NCBI GenBank assembly: GCA_035610365.1 | Contig: CM069432.1 | Location: forward strand, 172,916,035-172,980,034 | Source: Aquatica leii | Lineage: Eukaryota > Arthropoda > Insecta > Coleoptera > Lampyridae | Reading direction: 5' to 3' | Length of the DNA: 64,000 bases | Shown: positions 35,784 to 46,633 of the stretch, piece after piece | How the letters are laid out: each line of letters opens with the position of its first letter | Numbering within the stretch: the first letter of the stretch is position 1 | Program-made: the position numbers and the translations under genes | Notes under the pieces: model-generated | What the model saw: only the letters and a program-made list of their open reading frames with translations | Database searches by the model: none | Told to the model about the DNA's origin: nothing

Positions 35784-36026
35784 ATACGATACATCGAATC
35801 GAATATCGATACGTATCGATATATCGAAGTATCGATACGTATCGGAATATCGATATGGATCGGAGTATCGCTACGATCGAAATATCAGTACGTATCGAAA
35901 TATCGATACGTATCGAAATATCGATAGGTATCGAAATATGTATACGTATCGTAATATCGATACCTATCGAAATATCGACATTTCGATACATATCGAAATA
36001 TCGATACGTATCGATATATCGATAGA
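35784..36026. repeat. 18-bp minisatellite rich in TATCGATA
   Basis: About 13 imperfect copies of an 18-bp unit close to GAAATATCGATACGTATC, with one unit interrupted by CATTTCGATAC. The unit is itself nearly palindromic, so both strands look alike and open frames appear in several phases; these are artefacts. TATCGATA equals the core of the insect DRE motif. Confidence 0.9.
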
Positions 36027-39000
36027 CGACCCAGGCCTACTATAACGTAGGAATGGTGGTTTAAATCATTAAAAATCGATTTTTGTACTCTAATAAAGCG
36101 ATTTTTACAATCGATTTTTCTAGCCATTTTTTTTTTAATTAATTGTTTCACAAATGGAATCGATCGAACATCGCTTTATGGAACTATAATTATTCTGCAA
36201 TCAACAAAAATGTAAAAACAAAAAACTCATAAGTAAATAATCATATCACCAAGTGAACAATAATTTAAAATAGCAGATTACAAATTCAAAACCGCCGGCG
36301 GTAATTTGATACTTGCACAAGAAGCAAAACAGAACCTTTGTTATGTTTATAAATGTATATAACTGTTTTATCGTGTTTTGCAGTTGATAATATTCTTTAA
36401 AAGGTGACTACAAAAGCGATTACCAAATCGGTTTTCCGTTCAATTAAAACTTTTTAAATTGATTTGCTAATAAAGATTACACCAATTTTCAATAAAATTG
36501 TGAATTTGAAACGGCGTTTTAGTTTTTTTTTATTCGGTGTAGCACACCGATACATCGCAAGTTGGTCCCCTAATTCATAAAAAATAAACTAGAATTCCCA
36601 TGATTAATGGTATCTCTTGAAAGATGTTTGGGTAAACCCGATCTATTTAAATCGTTTGTTAAATCATCGTTCTTTGAATTGCAAAGAGAGCGGTATGACT
36701 AAGCGTAGCCGCTGCTCGATGTGTATACATACGATGCAAACACTACAACTTCAAGCAATGAACTGAAATTTCGGATCCTAAATATACGATGGCGCCCCCT
36801 ATATCTCGGATCCTGCGGTGACTACGATTCTTACCATAAGGCTGCGAGTCTATACATTTCTTCAGTCAACGGCAATAATAAGTTCATCCATTATAACGCA
36901 GATGGCGCTGTAAACAGTCGATGACGCGCCTTGAATATTATATTTCAGTACCTATCTTTATTAGTAAAAATAAACTTTGATGCGTAAGCAGTATGTTATT
37001 ATACAAGATCTCAATTTAGTTTGAGTTTGCATTATTAACAATTTACAATACGCGCATTTAGTAAATACGTCACAATTGAGTTAGGTCAAGATCTTGGTCG
37101 CAAACAAAGCTAAATTTTAACGTGATTTTGAATAAATTGATTACAATTATTTCGAATTTGCATTTTTAACAACTTTAATTTACGAATTGAAAGTTGTGTA
37201 TACTAGTATAAAAGTATAATAAACATATTTTTTTTATTTTTGTTATAAATAAAATAAGATACATGGCACGCCGCTTATAGGAAACACGGATAATGTTATC
37301 AAGCGGGTAATGTTATCTATTTATTAAAGAACAGACCAGAGGTATGACACTACATACAAAAAACATCTTTTATAGTAATCATAATTTCGGTTTATGTTAC
37401 CAATTTTCTTCTCAGGTCTGTTTCTATACGTGAACAATAACCTATTTCATATGATTTTTTTAGCTGAATTTTCACAATACGCTTTTTTAGAGTAAAAAAT
37501 GTTAATAGTTGTTTTGCATATTTAGCTGATCTACGTAACGGTACATAATTTAAACATCTCTAATAACATTAAACACCTAATCTTCGAGAATTAACTTGGA
37601 AAGCATGTTAGTTCTTAGAATAACTTAAATTAACTGCGTATTATGTGATAACGTTATTTTCTATTTATTTTTAGTGGCTATAACTTCATTGATTTGATTA
37701 GATCGCCGTATTTTTGAATTTACAAAAAAATGTACTTTTAAATTACCTAAATTTTGCTTACATAACTTAGACTTTTTTTAAGTATTTCAGACATGAACGT
37801 TATAATTTGACAAAATTCAAATTATTTAAAAAACCATAAGGTTATTCTCATAAACGTGATTAAAACACTTATTTTGATCAGAGAATTCAAAAATGTAATA
37901 ATACACAGGAAGTTTTATTTAAAAAAACTTTAATATTTTAGGGCTTTTGCGACACCCTGTATGATACGAAAATAATTAAAAAAACTAACCATAATAGACT
38001 CCCATTTATTCTAAAAGTGAAACTTTTTAAAGTTGCGTATTTTGGGCTCAATATTCAGTGCGGTATAAGTTATCACAAAATATTAATAGATATTTAATGA
38101 ATATTTACTAAACTTGTTTACTAAACATGAAACTTAAATTTCATCTTCTAATTTACTGGTAATTTTTTGAATGTTGAAACGTATTTAATTACAATTAATC
38201 AGTTTTTTCCAAAACATGGCAATCGAGAATTAATTTCATTGCGAAACAAAGCTGAATACAGTACCCGATAATATATTTTTTCATAATTTTGGTTTACGCT
38301 TATTAAGGGCAATCAGGACGGCGTTTTAGTGTATTTCTAGATCGATAGATGGCGTGGAATTTATATAGCTGTTTTTAAAAAATCTAGAAACGCCAGATAA
38401 GTTTTTTAAATTTTAACATGCATAAAAAATAAATAGAATTTGCGCTAACGTTTCGGTTTTTTAATTTTAGGTCAAATTTAGGAATTAAAAAAAATAACTC
38501 GAAAATTATTGTCGATATCAAAAAAGTACGAGACAGGAACTGTGTACATTTTCACTGTGATTCTGATGCACTTTTTACCTTATTTTTATTGTTTATAGTT
38601 GAGAAATAAATAGAAAAATACATTTTTTCTTTGATATCTGCCGCGGGAAACGATGTACACAACCATCATGTCGTGTGCCGAACCGTGTAGCGATATGCAT
38701 TGAGAAAACAAAAATATTATATAATTTACAGTTACGATAAGTACCTATATATGCGTATCTGCAAAATGTTTCTGAGAATTAACTGTTTCTAAATGAAGAA
38801 ATGGTGCTTATTATAACAACTAGCACATCGATTTACGTAAGGTATATAATCAATGGTATAAGTAAAAAATCATGACTAATAATATTACAAAATAAACTTA
38901 TTTCTGAATTCTAGGATTTTTTTAATTCTTGTTGCTTAGAAAATTATGCCTTTTGAGATCTGGTGCAATATTACTGAAAAAGGCGTCGATATTACAATAG

Positions 39001-39730
39001 TTTTCGAAAGACTGCTGTTTTTGCATTTCTTTGAGCGTACAAAGAAAAGCTTATAACATCAACTACTGTTTATGTATTTATATATTCACGGGAACTGATG
39101 AGCGATATCGTGATTTTTTAATGACACTGAATCGTTACTACGATTTTTTGATAAAAGTGATTTTAAAGCGTGACGTGATCACGACTTTCGTATGGCGTTC
39201 TCGAATAACGAAAATTCAAATTAATAATAGAACCATGCCCAATAAATGTAGCGACATCGCGCAGTATCTGATCGCCGGCGCCGCTTCAATATTCATATCA
39301 TTACCGAAAACAAAAACCTTGCAAACAGTAAACAGTGCAGCTCAAATATCTTCAAGAAATCAGGATTTCACAGCAAACACGAAATAACGATTTCACAATA
39401 ACATGACCAAATGTAAAAAGTAACGACTTTGTAAGTAAAATCACTGATATTTTTACAAATTGGTAACAGTCCTTCGCGATTTGTTGGTATCAGTGAAAAA
39501 ATCGCAGTTCGTGAAATATTGCTCATTACTATCACGGGTTATTTAGATAAGTTCTGCACAGAACACTACATCATTCGGATCCGGTTCTATAATATTTTGA
39601 CAAAGATATATGTAGGTACAAATTGAGCTCATTTACTTGTTAGAATTTTTTTCAGCGTTTATATGGAGTTATAATTAATAAAAAAAAGATTTTAATTTTA
39701 AACAATTACATATACATATATATATATATA
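36027..39730. other. Intron sequence, 3.7 kb, mostly unrecognised
   Basis: No supported gene. A 118-codon plus frame at 39031-39387 has no family resemblance. A segment at 37940-38060 (AACCATAATAGACTCCCAT, GCGTATTTTGGGCTCAATAT) resembles 56395-56520, a dispersed repeat of unknown type. The CCGCTTATAGG segment at 37265-37320 is similar to 12642-12727. Confidence 0.4.
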
Positions 39731-39890
39731 CACTACCGCTCATAAGTATTTGCCCACCCTGAATATATTATGTATTGTAAAAATACCACAAAAAAGAGAT
39801 AAAATTGTTTGACAAGAAAATAAAACACTACAAAATAAATGCAAACAAACTACTTTATTCAGAATCGTACATACAAATTCTACAAAATAA

Positions 39891-40942
39891 TTAAATTTTT
39901 GATTCGTCAATATAACCGCCTTTGCTTCGAATAACTGCAGCACACAATCGCGGCATTCTGTCTATTAGTTTTGCCAATGTTAAGGGCGATATTTGTTGCC
40001 ATACTTCTTGCAAGCATGTCCACATTGCTGTAGCAGATGTTGGTGCTAATTGGCGTACATTTCGATCTAATTCATCCCACAAAAGTTCGATCGGGTTAAG
40101 ATCTGGACTTTGGGGCGGCCACTCCATTATGGAAATTAAACCTTCCCCTTCTAAGCCTTTTAAATAATCACGGTATAACTTTGCGGTATGTTTCGGATCA
40201 TTATCGTGTTGAAACACAAATTTTTGATTAAATATACGCAATCCTGATGGAATGGCGTGGTTTTCCAAGATATGTTTATAACCCTCTTTTCTTAATATTC
40301 CATCTACTTTATATAAATCTCCTACAGAAGTGCCTCCGAAACATCCCCAAATCATCACAGACCCTCCCCCATGCTTTACTGTAGGCACAATACACTGCTC
40401 ACTTGCCCGTTCTCCTGCGGATCTGCGCACAAACACACGTCTTCGTGAACCGTAAATCTCAAATTTGGACTCATCTGTCCACAGCACTGTTTTCCACTGT
40501 TCAATGGTCCAATTCTGGTGCTGTCGAGCCCAATTTAAGCGTTTTTGTTTATTTCGTTTCTTTAGAAACTGTTTTCGTACAGCAATTCTTCCATGCATCC
40601 GGCTGTTTGAAGTCTTCGTTTAACGGTAGCCACGCTTAAAGGTTTTCGGCGCGATTTGCTCATTTCTGCGGCGATTTCGGGTGCTGTTTTTTTCCTATCT
40701 CGTTTGCTAGTTATTACTATCGCACGATCTTCTGCTGGTGTTGTTACTTTGGGCCTTCCAGTTCTTTTTTTATTTGTCAACGTACTCGTTATGCGAAATT
40801 TTTTAATGTTGTAGTCAACTGTTCTTCTATTTAATTTTAGTTCTTTTGCAATTTCTCTGTTACTTTTGCCATTTTTATGATAACCAATCATCAATGCACG
40901 AGTTTCCATTGATAACTCCGATTTTTTAGGCATTGCAAGCAC
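39891..40942 (-). pseudogene. Tc1-like transposase with one frameshift
   Basis: The first frame (40562-40942) carries the paired helix-turn-helix DNA-binding region: MLAMPKKSELSMETRALM, GKSNREIAKELKLNRRTV, and GRPKV as AT-hook-like linker. A one-base slip near 40597 moves to the second frame (39891-40598) with the catalytic domain: LWTDESKFEIYG, FQHDNDPKHTA, PQSPDLNPIELLWDELDR. I count 38 residues between the second Asp and the Glu rather than 34, as in the described DD38E Intruder family. Otherwise full length, about 350 residues. Confidence 0.9.
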
Positions 40943-41222
40943 ACTTTTCTGTGAAAATAACTAAACTTTATCCACAAATGTTACAACCACAACTGCGAAA
41001 AGAAAACTGATTCATACCACAAGTAAACATAATAAAAACTTTAAAATACATGATTGTATTATTGTAAAATACTTTCATTGTGCGATTTCCCAGTATTTGC
41101 ATTTATTGCATTGAGCGTACCTGAGTGATAATTAGGGTTTTATGACTATATTATTGTATTAGCACCCTCAATAAATTTTTCTTTAAAATACATGGCTATA
41201 TATATATACTGGTTTATTAGTA

Positions 41223-42852
41223 CAGGGCCTTCATTAAAACCCATTTCCCACGTGATCTAAGAATTGAGCATCAACATTATTTTAGGTTGGTAGTGTGACC
41301 ACAGCTGTTAACATTTAGTAACATTATTTGACATTCTCGTTTGACGTTTTGTTTACATCGGGTATTATTTTTCATCGTTTTCTTTATTCTCTATTTTTAT
41401 ATTTTAAAACAGTTATTATCATAACTACTCAGCACTATTTGTGTTTTCTCTGAGTAAGTACTGAATAACAGCTGTAATTTTGTAATTTTTTTAATTTTAT
41501 ATTAATAGAATTTCACGATGTTTACCGCTGAACAAGACACGATCATTGTAATGGCGCATTTTCGAAGTGGTACTCGCAATCCCGATGGAACTTAGTCGTA
41601 TTCTCTTCAAAGTTGCATCGATCAATTCAACGAATATTTCCCAGAAGCAAACTTTGCTTATGATGCTTTCCGACAACGTAAACTAGTTTTAGTTAATCGA
41701 TTTTTAAATAAGAATTGCATTTGTAAGGGGAAACCTACAGGGAGGCCTACTGTACTTACTGCACCTGTTGTTGAAGACATTCGCAATCGCATGGAACAAA
41801 GTCCAAATAAATCAGTAGCAAAATTATCTGCGGCAACAGGTATAAAATAATTTTAAGTTCTATTTTTAAGATATAAACATTTCATTTTTAGGATTGTCAG
41901 TAGGAACTTGCCACAAAGCATTAAAAAAGAACCTTTCAATGACTCCGTACAAGGTTACGGTTTATCAAGAATTACGTGCTCCTGACTTCTTGCAGCGTGT
42001 TCAATTTTGTGAATGGTTTAATGAACATTTAAATAACGATGACCTATTGGATTTAACTTTTTTTACGGGCGAAGCATGGTTTCATTTAAGTGGATATGTA
42101 AATAGCCAAAATTATCGCACTTGGGCAACCGAAAATCCGCACACTTTTGTGGAAACAACATTGCATCCTTTGAAAGTTGGTGTATGGATTGCAATGTCAA
42201 GGAGAAGGATAATTGGACCAATATTTTTTTACAATACTGTAAATGCAGCTCGTTATCGTGATATTTTGGGCCAATTTTTCGAGCAGTTAGACGACAACGA
42301 ACTTCAATTTGGTTACTTTCAGCAAGATAATGCAACGGCTCATACTACTCTAGCTACAATTGAATTTATTCAACAATTCTATAATGAAAGAATAATAAGC
42401 CAAGGGTTTTATCCTCCACGGTCTCCAGATCTTACGCCACTAGATTTTTATCTCTACGGACATTTAAAAAACACAATTTATAAGAATCAACTGCACAATA
42501 TTGAAGCCTTGGAACATGCAATTACTAATGCTATTCAAAATATTGAAGTTGATGAGCTTCGTAATGTGTTCGAAAATTTAAAAAGAAGAGTTAACACATG
42601 TATCGCAGCTGAAGGACAAGATTTTGAACATCGGTTATAAATTTCAAATAATTGTTAATACCAATTTTTATTTTAAATAAACAGGTATTGTTGTTAATGT
42701 GTTACTGTTTTTAATTAATTACTTAACCTTAATTTAAAGGTTACAAATCAAATTTTTCATTTAGTAATTTTTTTTTACGTTATACCAATCCAAGTAATGT
42801 TGGTTGCCTAACATATATGTCACGTGGGATCCAATCATTTATGAAGGCCCTG
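41223..42852 (+). mobile_element. Mariner-class transposon B nested in A
   Basis: Ends CAGGGCCTTCATTAAA and the complement of CAGGGCCTTCATAAAT, with TA on both sides (41221-41222 and 42853-42854). Inverted similarity continues to CCCACGTGA about 30 bp in. It is 1630 bp and encodes one transposase on the plus strand. It inserted into element A and is therefore younger than A. Confidence 0.88.
41519..42640 (+). pseudogene. Mariner-class transposase of element B
   Basis: Starts MFTAEQDTIIVMAHFRSGTR, then an in-frame TAG at about 41595. A short intron (41849-41892, GTATAA...TTTTAG) joins AAT to GLSVGTCHKALKKN. The catalytic domain has FFTGEAWFHLSG where FTDEAWFHLSG is expected, so the first catalytic Asp is Gly. 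The second block, YFQQDNATAHT, and the third, PPRSPDLTPLDFYLYGHLK, are intact, with 38 residues between second and third Asp. The stop codon plus the lost Asp make it inactive. Confidence 0.85.
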
Positions 42853-42970
42853 TATATATGTCACATATTTTTTGTTCATTGGAAAACAAATTATTAATCT
42901 GAAATAAGTATAAAAATGAAGGTGGGCAAATACTTATGAGCGGTAGTGTATATATATATATATATATATA

Positions 42971-45026
42971 CTGTATGTCTCAGTAAGTTGGAACCATATG
43001 GAAAACTTTTTTATTATTAACTTTAGGAAAAAAAGTTATTCTTTATAAAAAGTTCTGCATGTTCTAAAATCTAAAATACAATTATCAGATATTAAATTTT
43101 TTCAGTCGTATACGAGGTATTTCAGAAAATATTAATTTTGCTCAAGAATAAAGTACCCTTATTTTTGACAATATAGAAAAATGTTATTGAAAAAAGTTGA
43201 TCAGAACTAAAAACTACCTTTAAATATGCAATTACAAACAATTACATTGAAAAAATTATTTTTTCTTTTTGTCTGCAATATCAAAGCAAAATTAACTCTA
43301 GTTCCGTGAAATCTAGGATGCTCTGATAAACAAATGATTTGTTTATAGCAACAAATGTTTGACAGTGATATTAAACGCTTTAGAATTTATGCATAAAAAT
43401 GGTGTTAACTCGTGAAGAAAAAATAGAAATTGTGTTGATTGTGGGAGAAAATTATAAAACACATAGAGAAGCAGCCATTATTTTTAATGAAAGACATCCC
43501 AATAAAAACATTATTCATTCAACTGTTACAAAAATAGTAAACAAATTTAAGAGTACTGGAAGTATACAAAATAATTATAATAGGAAACACCAAATGCTAG
43601 TTGCCGATGAGAATACGCAGATGGAAGTAATGCTGTCTGTGATAGAACATCCAAAACTGTCACTTCATAAAAAGGACATCGTTGATGCAACAAACTGTAA
43701 GTAAAGATACAGTGGCAAGAATTCTGAAATTAAATAAATTCAAGCCATTCAGACCACAATTCATTCACACATTGAAAGAAAGGGATTTTGATAGGCGCTT
43801 TGATTTTTGCTGTCTAGTCCAAGGGAAGTTAGAAGAGGACCCTTTTTTTACAAGGCATATCATTTTTTCCGATGAATCAACGTTTTCATCAAATGGAACT
43901 GTCTCGTCACAACATTGTCGCTGGTGGTCTGACAATAATCCAAATTTCACTATAAAGTCTCGTGACCAATATTCATTTAAGACGAACGTGTGGTGTGGAA
44001 TTTATAAGAACAGATTAATTGGACCTTTCTTTTTTCACCAATCTATGAACGCCGAACGTTATTTACAGTTTTTGCAAATTTACATCAATGATTTCATGGA
44101 CGAACTACCCTACAAGAACGTCAATGTGTTTATTTCCATCAAGACGGTGCCCCATGCCACAGTACATTGAATGTTAGGGAATATCTTGAAAATTTGTTCA
44201 ATGGAAAAGTTATTCACCGATATTCTGAAATTTTTAGCCTGCTAGATCCCTGACCTAACTCCCCCTTGATTACTTCTTATGGGGTTACTTGAAACAAAAA
44301 GTTTACAAGAAAGCGCCGTTTCAAGATGTTAATCATTTGGAGAGGGTAATTTTAGAAACTTGCCAGGAAATTTCTCCACAAGTGATAAGGAACGTCTTAC
44401 GAGAATTTGCTAATAGAACGAATACATGTATGGAACGAGAAGGTGGATATGTCGAGGCATTAGTAGAATAAGGAAAAAATAATTTTGTATTAATTTATTT
44501 TCAGTAAATATTAATATTATGTTAGTTACGACTTAGTATTTAATTTAATTTAATGAAAAGATTGTTTTCTTGTACTTCCAGTACTTCCTTGTACATCCAG
44601 TAAATTTGTTTACTATTTTTGTAACAGTTGAATGATTATTATTTTTATTGGGATGTCTTTCATTAAAATTATCAGAGCATCCTAGATTTCACGGAACTAG
44701 AGTTAATTTTGCTTTGATATTGCAGACAAAAAGAAAAAATAATTTTTCAATGTAATTGTTTGTAATTGCATATTTAAAGGTAGTTTTTAGTTCTGATCAA
44801 CTTTTTTCAATAACATTTTTCTATATTGTCAAAAATAAGGGTACTTTATTCTTGAGCAAAATTAATATTTTCTGAAATACCTCGTATACGACTGAAAAAA
44901 TTTAATATCTGATAATTGTATTTTAGATTTTAGAACATGCAGAACTTTTTATAAAGAATAACTTTTTTTCCTAAAGTTAATAATAAAAAAGTTTTACATA
45001 TGGTTCCAACTTACTGAGACATTCTG
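42971..45026 (+). mobile_element. Tc1/mariner-class transposon C with ~350-bp inverted repeats
   Basis: Left 42971-43332 and right 44670-45026 are near-perfect inverse copies over roughly 350 bp, from ATGTCTCAGTAAGTTGG outward to AGCATCCTAGATTTCACGG inward. TA flanks both ends. Such long TIRs are known in some Tc1 relatives (Bari, Paris). It starts only 22 bp from the end of element A, in the same TA tract, and its right end abuts the stop codon of a Harbinger transposase. Confidence 0.88.
43399..44471 (+). pseudogene. Tc1/mariner-class transposase of element C, multiply frameshifted
   Basis: The first frame (43399-43704) is a helix-turn-helix region, MVLTREEKIEIVLIVGENYK with HSTVTKIVNKFKSTGS. 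The second (43682-44170) has VSKDTVARILKLNKFKPF, IIFSDESTFSSNG (first Asp), and NVWCGIYKNRLIGPFFF. After two more small indels near 44140 and 44245-44270 the third Asp region and LWGYLKQKVYKK follow, ending CMEREGGYVEALVE at 44471. At least three frameshifts, so inactive. Confidence 0.85.
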
Positions 45027-45035
45027 TATATGTAT

Positions 45036-46120
45036 CAAATATTATAAATCATATTTGCTGTTGTATTTCTTTTTACTAGACCTACATTTAAATTGTTGCA
45101 CTCATTATAATCTGCAGCTGGAATTTCAAAATCTAATTCATAATTATTGTTGTCTTCTTCATTGTATAATATATAATTATGTAATACACAAGCAGCAGCA
45201 ATTATTTCTGTACCAAAATTTGGATTGCCTATGTGTAGATATTTAAGTCTTCTACATTTGCCTTTTAGTCTACCAAATGCTCCTTCAATTACTGAATGTA
45301 TACCACTCAGTTTGGTATTAAAATTTACTTGAATTTAATTCAAGTGGCCATTGTGACGATAGGGAGTGATTGGATCTTATTATAGATGTCACTATTTCGA
45401 AAAACTCGACCATCACTAACTCTACCAGCTATTCCCACAAATATATCTATGAAAACCATACGATAATCACATATACCTTAAATAAATGTCCAAGTAAGCT
45501 TAACAAATTATTTTAAATCTGTATTATGAAACCTTGCAATATAATAGAATGAAATTATTTTCTATTATAATAATCATGAGAATTATATGGTGGCTGCTTC
45601 ATTGGGATATATTATGTGAACCATCTATAGCTTCTACAACTCCGGTAATTCCGTGGGACCGTTCTTGAAAATCCTTTAACCATATCGTATTAAATTATTA
45701 ATTTTAAACAGTACCATTGCTACTTACAGTAATAGATTCTTGGTAATTTACAGGCCATCTAATCACTTGTGGTATTAAAGTTACTAAAGATGTGACAACT
45801 TCCTTAAAATAATTATGAGCTGAATTTCTAGGTAATCCATAGAGATCACCTGCAGCTAAAAAAGGTTTTGCTAAGACCCAAATTGAGAAAGCAACCTTTT
45901 TTACAAATGGTTGAACAATTCTCAAATTTGCTAATTCATTCAATAATATCTGTAAATGAAGAACATTAATCATTTTGTAATATAAATGAAATATAGATTT
46001 CCTTACCTCAAATGTTCCTCTGAAAAATTTTCCCTTACGGGGCACTACATTGCGCCTGTTATCTGTTCGCCTAGTTTTAATGCAATCGATATATAAATCG
46101 TTTGCTATAAATTCGTTCAT
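45036..46120 (-). pseudogene. Harbinger/PIF transposase remnant
   Basis: Minus strand: exon 1 46007-46120 (MNEFIANDLYIDCIKTRRTD), exon 2 45728-45949 (LAAGDLYGLPRNSAHNYFKE) with GT-AG joins in phase 0. Degraded pieces follow with FQERSHGITGVVEAIDGSHN (first catalytic Asp), PPYNSHDYYNRK, FVGIAGRVSDGRVFRNSD (second Asp) and HSVIEGAFGRLKGKCRRLKY (catalytic Glu), then AACVLHNYILYNEEDNNNYE to the stop at 45036. The domain order is the canonical PIF/Harbinger DDE order. A frame break after YNRK* and others make it nonfunctional. GGGTGCATTCAGGGA, inverted at 46301-46315, is a plausible 5' terminus; the other terminus is not found. Confidence 0.85.
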
Positions 46121-46633
46121 TTAAATTCAATTATTCGTTTCTCAAAATGAATTTCGAGGTTATATTGGGTTATATTTATATCCGTAACACAAAAATTTGA
46201 GGATGCCGATAATACCGACAAGTAACAAATAAAGTGCATGTCAGACGACATTCAGGCGACGTTAGAACTGCTACGGGAGCGTAGCTGTACATGCTTACGT
46301 TCCCTGAATGCACCCATTATAATATTCGTAATTAATAGTTTGATTTAGTTTTTTTATAAATCCGGCTTGAAGGACTAATTTGTTTCGTATAATACTTATC
46401 AAGTGCACTGAATTGTTAAATATATATTGAAAAAATAAAACATCTATTTTCTTATGATACAAACTGCATGTATTCAACACTGACTAAAACTTAATGTTTT
46501 CTACAGTTTTTGGATGAGAGCTGTTTCGGGTATATACTATTTTTATAAATCGAAAGTTACATTTTAACTTTAAGTATAAATACTAATTTTGTTTGATCAT
46601 ACTGTTTTACAAGTAATACATCTCTTACTTCAG

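Larger units (their letters stand above)
39731..42948 (-). mobile_element. Tc1-class transposon A (DD38E spacing), interrupted by element B
   Basis: The termini CACTACCGCTCATAAGTATT and its exact complement are inside a (TA)n tract, so TA flanks both ends. Without the nested element B and its TA it is about 1.59 kb, the usual Tc1 length. The transposase is on the minus strand at 39891-40942. Element B interrupts the part between the transposase 5' end and the right terminus, not the coding frame. Confidence 0.9.
11818..46633. other. NUB1: NUB1 intron 2, 34.8 kb, packed with transposable elements
   Basis: Donor AG-GTATGT at 11817/11818 and acceptor CTTCAG at 46633 join codons in phase 2. The other NUB1 introns are between about 45 and 820 bp. 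All recognised content is mobile: Gypsy, LINE, Penelope, Crypton-like, hAT, P-like, Kolobok-like, Tc1/mariner and Harbinger material, described individually. I see no host exon or second gene inside it. Confidence 0.85.

Noticed and set aside
35777-36151. Three overlapping Ile/Arg/Tyr-repeat open frames
   Set aside because: They are readings of the near-palindromic 18-bp minisatellite on both strands, not genes.
12642-37320. Pogo/Tigger-like pair of CCGCTTA segments
   Set aside because: Similarity is limited to short words at 12642-12727 and 37265-37320; neither has a paired terminus or a transposase.
39031-39387. 118-codon plus-strand open frame in NUB1 intron 2
   Set aside because: No recognisable motif, no splice context and no repeat structure around it; expected by chance over 35 kb of sequence.
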